Origin: Shinella fusca
Lineage (GTDB): Bacteria > Pseudomonadota > Alphaproteobacteria > Rhizobiales > Rhizobiaceae
Direction of reading: 5' to 3'
DNA length: 64,000 bases
Assembly (NCBI RefSeq): GCF_014203155.1
Contig: NZ_JACHIK010000006.1
Location: 124,001-188,000 of the forward strand
Below, piece by piece: positions 28,674 through 37,554 of the stretch. Under the pieces are notes generated by a model. The model worked only from the letters and a program-made list of their open reading frames with translations. It was not told the origin of the DNA and made no database searches. Position 1 is the first letter of the stretch; every line of letters starts with the position of its first letter. The position numbers and the translations under genes are program-made.

Positions 28674-30026
28674 ATGAAACGTCGTTATTTCGGCACGGAC
28701 GGCATCCGGGGTCAATCCAACCTCTTTCCGATGACGCCGGACCTTGCCATGCGGGTCGGCATCGCGGTGGGCACGATCTTCCGGCGCGGCGCGCACCGCC
28801 ACCGCGTCGTCATCGGCAAGGACACGCGCCTTTCCGGCTACATGCTGGAAAACGCCATGGTGGCGGGCTTCACGGCGGCCGGCATCGACGCCTTCGTCCT
28901 CGGCCCGATCCCGACGCCCGCCGTCGCCATGCTGACGCGCTCGCTGCGCGCGGATATCGGCGTCATGATCTCGGCCTCGCACAACCCGTTCTACGACAAC
29001 GGCATCAAGCTCTTCGGCCCGGACGGCTACAAGCTCTCCGACGAGCTGGAGATGGAAATCGAGGACCTGCTTGAAAAGGACATGATGGCGCAGCTCGCCA
29101 AGGCTGCCGAAATCGGCCGGGCCAAGCGCATCGACGGCGTGCACGACCGCTATATCGAGCATGCCAAGCGCACGCTGCCGCGCGATGTCACCCTGCAGGG
29201 CCTGCGCGTCGCCATCGACTGTGCCAACGGCGCGGCCTATCGCGTGGCGCCGGCGGCGCTGTGGGAGCTCGGCGCCGACGTCGTGACGATCGGCAACGAG
29301 CCGGACGGCGTCAACATCAACCTCGACTGCGGCTCCACCCATCCGGCCGCGCTCCAGCGCAAGGTGCACGAGGTGCGCGCCGATATCGGCATCGCGCTCG
29401 ATGGCGATGCCGACCGCGTGCAGATCGTCGACGAGAACGGCAAGATCATCGACGGCGACCAGCTGATGGCCGTGATCGCCGAAAGCTGGGCGGCCGACGG
29501 CGTGCTGCGCGGCGAGGGGATCGTGGCGACCGTCATGTCCAATCTCGGCCTCGAACGGTTCCTCACCGGCAAGGGCCTCGGCCTGCAGCGCACCAAGGTC
29601 GGCGACCGCTACGTCGTCGAGCACATGCGCCAGAACGACTACAATGTCGGCGGCGAGCAGTCGGGCCACATCGTGCTCTCCGATTTCGGCACGACCGGCG
29701 ACGGCCTCGTCGCCGCGCTGCAGATCCTCGCCTGCGTCAAGCGCTCCGGAAAGACGGTGAGCGAGGTGTGCAACCGCTTCGAGCCCGTGCCGCAGGTGCT
29801 GAAGAACGTCCGCATCAAGGCCGGCGCGCCGCTGGAGGACGCCGTCGTGCGCCAGGCGATCGCCGATGCCGAAAGCGAGCTTGCCCGCAACGGCCGCCTG
29901 CTCATCCGTCCGTCCGGCACGGAACCGCTCATCCGCGTCATGGCGGAAGGCGACGACCGCGCGCAGGTGGAACGCATCGTCGACGAACTCGTCGGCGTCA
30001 TCGGCTCTGTGCGCAACGCCGCCTGA
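28674..30026 (+). CDS. glmM: Phosphoglucosamine mutase GlmM
   Basis: The 450-residue protein begins [16 protein letters not shown]. It has the phosphoserine loop [20 protein letters not shown] near residue 100, the metal loop [16 protein letters not shown] near 243, the sugar-binding GGEQSGHIV and the phosphate-binding [12 protein letters not shown]. It interconverts glucosamine-6-P and glucosamine-1-P for UDP-GlcNAc, peptidoglycan and LPS. Start ATG 28674 follows a clear ribosome site; an upstream in-frame ATG (28620) would add unconserved residues. Confidence 0.97.
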   Translation: MKRRYFGTDGIRGQSNLFPMTPDLAMRVGIAVGTIFRRGAHRHRVVIGKDTRLSGYMLENAMVAGFTAAGIDAFVLGPIPTPAVAMLTRSLRADIGVMISASHNPFYDNGIKLFGPDGYKLSDELEMEIEDLLEKDMMAQLAKAAEIGRAKRIDGVHDRYIEHAKRTLPRDVTLQGLRVAIDCANGAAYRVAPAALWELGADVVTIGNEPDGVNINLDCGSTHPAALQRKVHEVRADIGIALDGDADRVQIVDENGKIIDGDQLMAVIAESWAADGVLRGEGIVATVMSNLGLERFLTGKGLGLQRTKVGDRYVVEHMRQNDYNVGGEQSGHIVLSDFGTTGDGLVAALQILACVKRSGKTVSEVCNRFEPVPQVLKNVRIKAGAPLEDAVVRQAIADAESELARNGRLLIRPSGTEPLIRVMAEGDDRAQVERIVDELVGVIGSVRNAA

Positions 30027-30048
30027 CGGGGGCGTGATCCTCTTCTTG

Positions 30049-30080
30049 AAAGGCCGGGGCATTGCTCCGGCCTTTTCTTT
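30049..30080 (+). terminator. Intrinsic terminator after glmM
   Basis: AAAGGCCGG pairs with CCGGCCTTT (30067-30075) around a 9-nt loop and is followed by TCTTT. It lies 22 nt past the glmM stop. Confidence 0.85.
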
Positions 30081-30164
30081 GTGTGCCAAGTCGAGCTCGG
30101 AGCTTTATTTAAAAGTTTACCGGATTCGTGAACGCCGGTTAACAAATAGGGTAAATCTTCGTAG

Positions 30165-30179
30165 TTAATCGGGCCTTAA
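30165..30179 (+). promoter_or_regulatory. Predicted CtrA-binding site upstream of an outer-membrane gene
   Basis: TTAATCGGGCCTTAA matches TTAA-N7-TTAA exactly and lies 86 nt upstream of the barrel-protein start codon, in an A+T-rich promoter region (30100-30190). CtrA controls several surface genes in alphaproteobacteria, so a cell-cycle link is plausible but inferred. Confidence 0.6.
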
Positions 30180-30265
30180 CTATTCCCCGCCATTATCCTG
30201 CCTGATCGAAGGACTTGGGGACCGGCGTGCCGGCCGTGCCAAGCACAGCCTATTGGAGTGAGGCC

Positions 30266-31105
30266 ATGAGGAAAGTTTTGAGTGGCGTCGTTGCCGTCCT
30301 GCTGACAGGCACGTCGGGTTACGCGGCCGATCTGTATCAGCCGCAGGTCATCGAGGCCCCGGTGCAGGAAGCGGCCATCGTCGAGACGGGCGGCTGGTAC
30401 CTGCGCGGCGATGCGGGCTGGTCCTACAACAAGATGCGCGGCGCGCATTATTTCCAGGGGTCGAACGACCTCGATACCGATTTCGATACGGCAAGCCTGA
30501 AGAACGGCTTCACCATCGGCGGCGGTGTCGGCTACCAGATCAACGACCACTTCCGTACGGACGTGACGCTCGACTATATGTTCAAGTCTGATTTCCACGG
30601 CTCGACTTCAGGCACATGCGGCTTCAACACAAGTCTGGCTTGCACGTCCCGGGATGTTGCTTCTCTGACTGCTCTCAGCCTTCTCGCCAACGCTTATGTC
30701 GATATCGGGACATATGGCTCCTTTACGCCTTATGTCGGTGCCGGTATCGGTGGCACCTATGTGAAGTGGAACGATCTCACGAACACTTCTTGTGCCGACA
30801 ATGGTTCGGGTTGCGATGATACCTACGTCCACGGCGGCAGGAAGAGCTGGCGCTTCACCTATGCCCTCATGGCAGGTGCAGCCATCGACGTGACCTGCAA
30901 TCTCAAGGCCGACGTCGGTTACCGCTTCCGTCACGTCACCAAGGGCGACATGTTCGGCTACAATGAGGGCGGCGGCCCCGGCTACGACAAGGGCTTCTAC
31001 AGCCACGAGGCCCGTGCGGGTCTGCGTTATTCCTTCAACGGCTGCGAAACGGCGTCCTATATCCCGCCGGCCGAAATTCCGATCGAGCAGCCGGTCTACA
31101 AGTAA
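30266..31105 (+). CDS. Outer-membrane beta-barrel protein (Omp25/RopB-like)
   Basis: The 279-residue protein has a signal peptide (MRKVLSGVVAVLLTG, cleaved near YAADLYQP). The mature barrel repeats alternating strands such as GGWYLRGDAGWSYNK, FTIGGGVGYQINDHFRTDVTLDYMF, FTPYVGAGIGGTYVKW and ADVGYRFRHV, typical of the rhizobial/Brucella Omp25-Omp31 class. Four cysteines in inserted loops (CGFNTSLAC, CADNGSGC) suggest surface-loop disulfides. A paralogue follows at 31287. Start ATG 30266 has GGAGTGAGG upstream. Part of the loop-coding stretch (30600-30840) has lower G+C and less biased codons than neighbours, hinting at variable surface loops. Confidence 0.88.
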   Translation: MRKVLSGVVAVLLTGTSGYAADLYQPQVIEAPVQEAAIVETGGWYLRGDAGWSYNKMRGAHYFQGSNDLDTDFDTASLKNGFTIGGGVGYQINDHFRTDVTLDYMFKSDFHGSTSGTCGFNTSLACTSRDVASLTALSLLANAYVDIGTYGSFTPYVGAGIGGTYVKWNDLTNTSCADNGSGCDDTYVHGGRKSWRFTYALMAGAAIDVTCNLKADVGYRFRHVTKGDMFGYNEGGGPGYDKGFYSHEARAGLRYSFNGCETASYIPPAEIPIEQPVYK

Positions 31106-31127
31106 GCCGGCTCTCCGGTTCCCCTTC

Positions 31128-31153
31128 AGGGCCGCCCTTCGGGGCGGCCTTTT
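31128..31153 (+). terminator. Intrinsic terminator after the first barrel gene
   Basis: A 10-bp G+C-rich stem (31128-31137 with 31142-31151) with a TTCG loop is followed by a short T-run. Confidence 0.85.
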
Positions 31154-31286
31154 GCGTTCGCGGCAAGGCTTAACGGTTTCTTCATTCCTTAAGAAATATG
31201 GTTAACCAAGGGTATAGGCGGCCGTCCTGCGGCCTGCCGCGCCCGTGCGCAACCGCCGGATTGTCCGGGCCGCAGGGAACGAAGAG

Positions 31287-32015
31287 ATGAGCCGCCGTAT
31301 CGCATCGCTTGGCATTGCCGCCCTCGCCGGCCTCGTGGCGACGGCTGCCGCGGCAACCGATCTCGACATCATCAACGCGCCGGAGATCGACGTGTCCGGG
31401 AGCGCGGCGGCGCAGGGCTGGTACGTTCGCGGCGACCTCGGCTATGCCGGCTGGACCAAGGCCGGGCGGGCGAGCGTGACGCAGTCCGGCGTGTCGACGG
31501 ATTTCGACGAGGGGCGATTCTCGCATCCCGTCTCCTTCGGCGCGGGCCTCGGCTACCAGTTCGGCGATATCGTGCGCGCGGACCTGACGGCCGACTTCTC
31601 CCGGGACGATTTCGAGGGCAGGGCGGCCTGCGCCGGCGGGGCCTGCGCCTTCAAGGCCGACTATTCCACCGTCGGCCTCATGGTGAACGGCTATGCCGAT
31701 CTCGGCACGTTCGCCGGCTTCACGCCCTATGTCGGCGCGGGGCTGGGGGCGACCTATCTCGACTGGCGCGATGCCGCCTGCTCCGGGGCGGGCTGCACGA
31801 GCGCCGGCCTCGAAGGCAAGGACGATTTCCGTTTCACCTACGCCCTGATGGCGGGCGCTTCCGTGGACCTCGCCCCGCGCGTCAAGCTCGACGTCGGCTA
31901 CCGCTTCTCCGACACCGCCGGCGGCGCGGCCTTCGGTGCCGGGGCCATGGATGTGCGGGACGACGGCCTTCGCAAGCACGAATTCCGCATCGGCCTTCGC
32001 GTTCCCCTCTGGTAG
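31287..32015 (+). CDS. Outer-membrane beta-barrel protein, paralogue of the preceding gene
   Basis: The 242-residue protein has a signal peptide (MSRRIASLGIAALAGLVATAAAA) and the same barrel landmarks as its neighbour: QGWYVRGDLGYAGW, FGAGLGYQFGDIVRADLT, FAGFTPYVGAGLGATYLDW, FRFTYALMAGASVDL, LDVGYRF. Loops carry two cysteine pairs (CAGGAC, CSGAGC). Although the two genes are side by side and clearly related, the second is uniformly high in G+C, so they have diverged in composition. ATG 31287 is chosen because signal-peptide residues begin there. A separate promoter likely lies in the A+T-rich gap before it. Confidence 0.86.
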   Translation: MSRRIASLGIAALAGLVATAAAATDLDIINAPEIDVSGSAAAQGWYVRGDLGYAGWTKAGRASVTQSGVSTDFDEGRFSHPVSFGAGLGYQFGDIVRADLTADFSRDDFEGRAACAGGACAFKADYSTVGLMVNGYADLGTFAGFTPYVGAGLGATYLDWRDAACSGAGCTSAGLEGKDDFRFTYALMAGASVDLAPRVKLDVGYRFSDTAGGAAFGAGAMDVRDDGLRKHEFRIGLRVPLW

Positions 32016-32104
32016 GCCGGCCACCGTTTCCATTGCGCCGGATTATTTTTCATTTCCGACATATCGCGCTTGACTTCCAGCAAGCCCTCCCATATCCACG
32101 GCGG

Positions 32105-32154
32105 CGGGACACCCTTCCCCAACGAAGGGCTTTCTATCTGGAAGGATAGCCATC
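32105..32154 (+). ncRNA. serC leader element, two hairpins abutting the start codon
   Basis: Immediately before serC, CCCTTC (32112-32117) pairs with GAAGGG (32124-32129) and CTATC (32134-32138) pairs with GATAG (32145-32149), leaving CCATC before the ATG. This position and two-hairpin form match the serC RNA motif described in alphaproteobacteria by comparative genomics. The second hairpin could mask the ribosome-binding site (GGAAGGA, 32140-32146), suggesting control of translation. Ligand, if any, is unknown. Confidence 0.65.
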
Positions 32155-33336
32155 ATGACGAAGACCGTCACCCCGCCGGACGTGCGTCCGAACAATACCC
32201 ATTTCTCTTCTGGCCCGTGCTCGAAGCGTCCCGACTGGTCGCTCGAAGCGCTTTCCGATGCTCCGCTCGGTCGTTCGCACCGCGCCAAGATCGGCAAGAC
32301 CAAGCTCAAGCAGGCCATTGATCTCACCCGCGACGTCCTGGAAGTGCCGGTGGATTACCGCATCGGCATCGTGCCGGCCTCCGACACCGGCGCCGTCGAG
32401 ATGGCGCTGTGGTCGCTGCTTGGGCCCCGCGGCGTCGACATGGTCGCCTGGGAGAGCTTCGGTTCGGGCTGGGTCTCGGACGTCGTGAAGGAGCTGAAGC
32501 TCCCCGACACCCGCAAGATCACCGCCGACTATGGCCTTCTTCCCGACCTTTCCACGATCGATTTCGACCGTGACGTGGTCTTCACCTGGAACGGCACGAC
32601 CTCGGGCGTGCGCGTGCCGAACGCCGACTTCATCCCGGCCGGCCGCAAGGGCCTGACGATCTGCGACGCCACTTCGGCCGCCTTCGCGCAGAACCTCGAT
32701 TTCGCCAAGCTCGACGTCGTCACCTTCTCCTGGCAGAAGGTGCTGGGCGGCGAGGGCGCGCACGGCGTCATCATCCTCAGCCCCCGCGCCGTCGAGCGGC
32801 TGGAGAGCTACACGCCTTCCTGGCCGATGCCGAAGATCTTCCGCATGACGAAGGGCGGCAAGCTCATCGAGGGCATCTTCCAGGGCGAGACGATCAACAC
32901 GCCCTCCATGCTCTGCGTCGAGGACTATATCGATGCGCTCCTCTGGGCAAAGCAGGTCGGCGGGCTCACGGGCCTGATGGCCCGCGCCGACGCCAATGCC
33001 AAGGTCATCTTCGATTTCGTCGAGAAGAACGACTGGATCGCCAACCTCGCCAGGGACCCGGCGACGCGCTCCAACACCTCGGTCTGCCTGACGATCGTCG
33101 ACAAGGACGTGCTGGCGCTCGACGCCGAGGCGCAGGCAGCCTTCGCCAAGGGCCTCGTCTCGGCTCTCGACAGAGAGGGTGTCGCCTACGACATCGGCGC
33201 CTACCGCGATGCTCCCTCGGGTCTTCGCATCTGGGCCGGTGCCACCATCGACACCGCCGATCTCGAGGCGCTGATGCCCTGGCTGACCTGGGCCTTCGAG
33301 ACCCAGAAGGCGACGCTTTCCAAGGCTGCGGCCTGA
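32155..33336 (+). CDS. serC: Phosphoserine aminotransferase SerC
   Basis: The 393-residue protein has [14 protein letters not shown] at the N-terminus and the PLP lysine in [17 protein letters not shown] (near residue 197). It belongs to the alphaproteobacterial/archaeal-type SerC group. It converts 3-phosphohydroxypyruvate plus glutamate to phosphoserine, and in pyridoxal synthesis acts on the erythronate branch. The next gene, serA, makes its substrate, so the two form a serine operon headed by the leader hairpins. Confidence 0.95.
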   Translation: MTKTVTPPDVRPNNTHFSSGPCSKRPDWSLEALSDAPLGRSHRAKIGKTKLKQAIDLTRDVLEVPVDYRIGIVPASDTGAVEMALWSLLGPRGVDMVAWESFGSGWVSDVVKELKLPDTRKITADYGLLPDLSTIDFDRDVVFTWNGTTSGVRVPNADFIPAGRKGLTICDATSAAFAQNLDFAKLDVVTFSWQKVLGGEGAHGVIILSPRAVERLESYTPSWPMPKIFRMTKGGKLIEGIFQGETINTPSMLCVEDYIDALLWAKQVGGLTGLMARADANAKVIFDFVEKNDWIANLARDPATRSNTSVCLTIVDKDVLALDAEAQAAFAKGLVSALDREGVAYDIGAYRDAPSGLRIWAGATIDTADLEALMPWLTWAFETQKATLSKAAA

Positions 33337-33412
33337 TTTCGCGACCGGCTTCGTCCGCAGGGCGAAGCCACCTTTATCTCCATCTCCCCAGACCGATTTA
33401 AGGAGGCCTCTC

Positions 33413-35008
33413 GTGGCACCTCGCGTACTCGTATCCGACGAACTCTCGGAAACCGCCGTCCAGATCTTTCGCGATCGCGGCGTCGAAGTCGATTTCCAGC
33501 CGAAGCTCGGCAAGGACAAGGAAAAGCTCGCCGAGATCATCGGCAACTATGACGGCCTTGCCATCCGCTCCGCCACCAAGGCGACCGAGAAGCTGATCGC
33601 GGCGGCGACCAACCTCAAGGTCATCGGCCGCGCCGGTATCGGCGTCGACAATGTGGATATCCCGGCCGCCTCGCGCCGTGGCATCATCGTCATGAATACG
33701 CCCTTCGGCAACTCGATCACCACCGCCGAGCACGCCATCGCGCTGATGTTCGCCGTCGCCCGCCAGCTTCCGTCCGCGGACGCCTCGACCCAGGCCGGCA
33801 AGTGGGAGAAGTCGAAGTTCATGGGCGTCGAGATCACCGGCAAGACGCTCGGCGTCATCGGCGCCGGCAATATCGGCTCCATCGTCTGCTCGCGCGCCAT
33901 CGGCCTCAAGATGCGCGTTCTGGCCTACGACCCCTTCCTTTCCAAGGAACGGGCCGAGGAGATGGGCGTGCAGAAGGTCGAGCTCGACGAGCTGCTGGCG
34001 CAGGCCGATTTCATCACGCTGCATGTGCCGCTGACCGACAAGACCCGCAACATCCTCAATGCCGAGGCGCTGGCCAAGACCAAGCCGGGCGTTCGCATCG
34101 TCAACTGCGCCCGCGGCGGTCTCGTGGACGAGGCGGCGCTTGCCGAGGCCATCAAGTCCGGCCATGTCGCCGGCGCCGGCTTCGACGTGTTCGAGGTCGA
34201 GCCCGCCACGGAAAGCCCGCTCTTCGGCCTGTCGAACGTCGTGTGCACGCCGCATCTCGGCGCCTCGACCACGGAAGCGCAGGAGAACGTCGCCCTCCAG
34301 GTCGCCGAGCAGATGTCGGACTACCTCGTCAAGGGCGCGGTCTCGAACGCCATCAACATGCCGTCGATCACGGCGGAGGAAGCGCCGATCCTGAAGCCCT
34401 TCATCCGCCTTGCCGACGTGCTCGGCGCCTTCGTCGGCCAGGTCACGGAAAGCGCGATCAAGGAAATCGAGATCCTCTATGACGGCTCGACGGCGGGCAT
34501 GAACACCAAGGCGCTGACGAGCGCGGCGCTCGCCGGCCTCATCCGCTCGCAGGTCGCCGACGTCAACATGGTCTCCGCGCCCATCATGATCAAGGAGAAG
34601 GGGATCATCCTCTCCGAGGTGAAGCGCGACAAGTCGGGCGTCTTCGACGGCTATATCCGCCTCACGGTGAAGACCGCCAACCAGACCCGCTCGATCGCCG
34701 GCACGGTCTTCTCCGACGGCAAGCCGCGCTTCATCCAGATCAAGGGCATCAACCTCGACGCCGACGTCGGCAGCCACATGGTCTACATCACCAATACCGA
34801 CGTTCCCGGCATGATCGGCTTCATCGGCACGACGCTGGGCGGTGCCGGCGTCAACATCGCCAACTTCCAGCTCGGCCGCGACAAGCAGGGAGGCGATGCC
34901 ATCGCGCTGCTCTATGTCGACGGCGCGGTCTCGGACGCGGTGCTGGACAAGCTGCGCGCCAACGAGGCGATCCGCCAGGTCAAGCCGCTGGTCTTCAACG
35001 TCGACTGA
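33413..35008 (+). CDS. serA: D-3-phosphoglycerate dehydrogenase SerA
   Basis: The 531-residue protein starts at GTG 33413 with a very strong ribosome site (AAGGAGG, 33400-33406). It has the NAD-binding GVIGAGNIGSIV, the catalytic Arg in NCARGGLVDEAAL, Glu in VEPATESPLF and His in CTPHLGAST. The C-terminal 220 residues add an allosteric substrate-binding domain and an ACT domain (TNTDVPGMIGFIGTTLGGAGVNIA), so serine feedback inhibition is likely. It begins serine synthesis from 3-phosphoglycerate. Confidence 0.96.
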   Translation: MAPRVLVSDELSETAVQIFRDRGVEVDFQPKLGKDKEKLAEIIGNYDGLAIRSATKATEKLIAAATNLKVIGRAGIGVDNVDIPAASRRGIIVMNTPFGNSITTAEHAIALMFAVARQLPSADASTQAGKWEKSKFMGVEITGKTLGVIGAGNIGSIVCSRAIGLKMRVLAYDPFLSKERAEEMGVQKVELDELLAQADFITLHVPLTDKTRNILNAEALAKTKPGVRIVNCARGGLVDEAALAEAIKSGHVAGAGFDVFEVEPATESPLFGLSNVVCTPHLGASTTEAQENVALQVAEQMSDYLVKGAVSNAINMPSITAEEAPILKPFIRLADVLGAFVGQVTESAIKEIEILYDGSTAGMNTKALTSAALAGLIRSQVADVNMVSAPIMIKEKGIILSEVKRDKSGVFDGYIRLTVKTANQTRSIAGTVFSDGKPRFIQIKGINLDADVGSHMVYITNTDVPGMIGFIGTTLGGAGVNIANFQLGRDKQGGDAIALLYVDGAVSDAVLDKLRANEAIRQVKPLVFNVD

Positions 35009-35033
35009 TCTTCGTCCTCCCAAGACGGAATGG

Positions 35034-35067
35034 AAAAGGCCCGCCGGAATCCTCCGGCGGGCCTTTT
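35034..35067. terminator. Bidirectional terminator between serA and the EamA gene
   Basis: A 14-nt arm (35034-35047) mirrors 35054-35067 with flanking A and T runs, so the hairpin can end transcripts from both the serA side and the convergent transporter gene. Confidence 0.9.
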
Positions 35068-35071
35068 CGCG

Positions 35072-35959
35072 TCACGCCTTCTTCGGCCGGCCCCATTCGG
35101 CGACCGCGATGCCGCCGAGCACGAGCAGCAGCGCGACGATGTGGAACGGGTGCAGCGTCTCGCCGATCAGGAACACCGAAAGCAGCGTGCCGAAAACGGG
35201 AATGGCGTTGATGAAGAGGCCGGCGCGGTTGGCGCCGATCATCTCGACGCCGAACACGTAGAGCACCTGCGAGAGCAGCGAGGGGAAGATGCCGGCATAG
35301 ACGACGATGGCCCAGCCGGTCGCATCGGGAAAGATCGTGGCGCCGCGCGACAGTTCCCATAAGAGGAGGGGAACGGCGCTGACGAGCGCGCCGACGACGG
35401 GCGCGGCGATGAAGCTCTGCCAGTGCAGTTCCGGCTTCCAGCGCAGCGAGACCGTGTAGCCGGCATAGACGATGCAGGCGAGCAGCATCAAGAGATCGCC
35501 GAAGTTGAACTGCAGTTCGGCAAGCGCCGAGAACTCGCCGTGCGCGGCCGTCACCAGCACGCCGACGAGCGTGACGGTGAAGCCGAGGATCTGGGCGAAC
35601 GAGGCCTGGATGCGGAACAGCAGGAAATTGAAGACGAAGATCAGCATGGGAATGCCGGCCTGCTCGATGACGGCATTGATGGCGCTGGTATAGCCGAGCG
35701 CCGTATAGAGCAGGGCATTGAAGGCGGTGAAGCCGAAGACGCCGTAGAGCAGGAGCTGGAGCCAGTGCCGGCGGATGACCGGCCAGTCGCGCCGCACCTG
35801 CGGGGCCATGAAGGCAAGCACGAGGAGAAGCGCGATCGTCCAGCGGAACGTGGTCAGCGCCATCGGGCTCACATGGCCGACGGCGAGCTTGCCGGCGACC
35901 GAATTGCCACCCCAGAAAAGCGATGTGATGGTCAGGTACAGATAGGCTCTGATGTTCAA
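35072..35959 (-). CDS. EamA-family (DMT superfamily) transporter
   Basis: The 295-residue protein has about ten transmembrane helices in two EamA repeats, starting with AYLYLTITSLFWGGNSVAGK and ending in HIVALLLVLGGIAVAEWG. Homologues export amino acids or metabolites; substrate unknown. The start is a TTG (35957-35959) giving M-NIRAYLYL, which matches how family members begin; the only in-frame ATG is 108 nt upstream and would add an unconserved, non-hydrophobic tail. No clear ribosome site precedes either candidate, so the start remains uncertain. Confidence 0.85.
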   Translation of the reverse strand: MNIRAYLYLTITSLFWGGNSVAGKLAVGHVSPMALTTFRWTIALLLVLAFMAPQVRRDWPVIRRHWLQLLLYGVFGFTAFNALLYTALGYTSAINAVIEQAGIPMLIFVFNFLLFRIQASFAQILGFTVTLVGVLVTAAHGEFSALAELQFNFGDLLMLLACIVYAGYTVSLRWKPELHWQSFIAAPVVGALVSAVPLLLWELSRGATIFPDATGWAIVVYAGIFPSLLSQVLYVFGVEMIGANRAGLFINAIPVFGTLLSVFLIGETLHPFHIVALLLVLGGIAVAEWGRPKKA

Positions 35960-36180
35960 GGGCGGGTCGTCCGGATGGAGGGATGGTTCGGGCGGGGTGC
36001 CGGCGGGCGCTCCACATAAGGCGAAAAACCATGCGGTGTCATGCAAAAACCGGAGAGCGCCCGCCATAACAGGGTCGCATTCCCATAGACAACACAGTAT
36101 AGATGCGCGGGTTTCAAGCCCGGCGCATCTCCATGCGCCTCAACGGTAAAGCGCTCGTGCGCGAAAACGGGAAAGATGAA

Positions 36181-37485
36181 ATGACGAACGTGGTGGTTGT
36201 CGGATCGCAATGGGGTGACGAAGGCAAGGGCAAGATTGTCGACTGGCTTTCCGAACGCGCCGATATCGTTGTGCGCTTCCAGGGCGGTCACAATGCCGGC
36301 CATACGCTCGTCATCGACGGCGTGAGCTACAAGCTCTCGCTGCTGCCGTCCGGCGTCGTGCGTCCGGGCAAGATGGCCGTCATCGGCAACGGCGTCGTCG
36401 TCGACCCGCATGCGCTGATCGCCGAGATCGACAAGCTGGAAAAGCAGGGCGTCAAGATCTCGCCGGAGAACCTGCGCATCGCCGACAACGCGACGCTTAT
36501 CCTCTCGCTGCACCGCGAGCTCGACGGCATCCGTGAGGACGCTGCTTCCAGGTCCAATTCCGGCGTCAAGATCGGCACGACCCGCCGCGGCATCGGCCCG
36601 GCCTACGAGGACAAGGTCGGCCGCCGCGCGATCCGCATCATGGACCTTGCCGACCTCGACACGCTGTCCGGCAAGGTCGAGCGCCTGTTGACCCACCACA
36701 ACGCCCTTCGCCGGGGTCTTGGCGAGGCGGAGATCGCGCATGAGACGATCATGCAGGAACTGACCTCGGTGGCCGATCGCGTGCTGCCCTACCGCGACAC
36801 GGTCTGGGTGCTGCTCGACCAGGAGCGTCGCCGCGGCGCGCGCATCCTGTTCGAAGGCGCGCAGGGCTCGCTCCTCGATATCGACCACGGCACCTATCCG
36901 TTCGTCACCTCCTCCAACACCGTCGCCGGCCAGGCCGCCGCCGGTTCCGGCATGGGCCCGGGCTCGCTCGGCTATATCCTCGGCATCACCAAGGCCTATA
37001 CGACCCGCGTCGGCGAAGGCCCGTTCCCGACGGAACTGACCGACGAGATCGGCCAGTTCCTCGGCGAGAAGGGCCGCGAGTTCGGCACGGTGACGGGCCG
37101 CAAGCGCCGCTGCGGCTGGTTCGACGCCGCGCTGGTGCGCCAGTCGGTCGCCACCAACGGCATCACCGGCATCGCGCTCACCAAGCTCGACGTCCTCGAC
37201 GGCCTCGACGAACTGAAGATCTGCGTCGGCTACAAGCTCGACGGCAAGGAGATCGACCACCTGCCGGCAAGCCAGGGCCAGCAGGCCCGCGTCGAGCCCG
37301 TCTACATCACGCTCGAAGGCTGGAAGGAATCGACCGTCGGCGCACGGAGCTGGGCGGATCTGCCGGCCCAGGCGATCAAATATGTGCGCCAGGTCGAGGA
37401 GCTGATCGGCGCGCCCGTCGCCCTGCTTTCGACCAGCCCGGAGCGCGACGACACCATACTTGTGACCGACCCGTTTGAGGACTAA
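36181..37485 (+). CDS. purA: Adenylosuccinate synthetase PurA
   Basis: The 434-residue protein begins [20 protein letters not shown], the GTP-binding signature, and has [29 protein letters not shown] and [15 protein letters not shown]. It joins IMP and aspartate with GTP in the first committed step to AMP. An open frame continues 78 nt upstream but the conserved protein starts at ATG 36181, preceded by GGGAAAGATGAA. Confidence 0.98.
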   Translation: MTNVVVVGSQWGDEGKGKIVDWLSERADIVVRFQGGHNAGHTLVIDGVSYKLSLLPSGVVRPGKMAVIGNGVVVDPHALIAEIDKLEKQGVKISPENLRIADNATLILSLHRELDGIREDAASRSNSGVKIGTTRRGIGPAYEDKVGRRAIRIMDLADLDTLSGKVERLLTHHNALRRGLGEAEIAHETIMQELTSVADRVLPYRDTVWVLLDQERRRGARILFEGAQGSLLDIDHGTYPFVTSSNTVAGQAAAGSGMGPGSLGYILGITKAYTTRVGEGPFPTELTDEIGQFLGEKGREFGTVTGRKRRCGWFDAALVRQSVATNGITGIALTKLDVLDGLDELKICVGYKLDGKEIDHLPASQGQQARVEPVYITLEGWKESTVGARSWADLPAQAIKYVRQVEELIGAPVALLSTSPERDDTILVTDPFED

Positions 37486-37554
37486 TCTCAAGCTCAACAC
37501 CAGTTCCGTGACGTATTCCAATGGGATAGCGAGCGGACACGACGGAAAGTTCTG

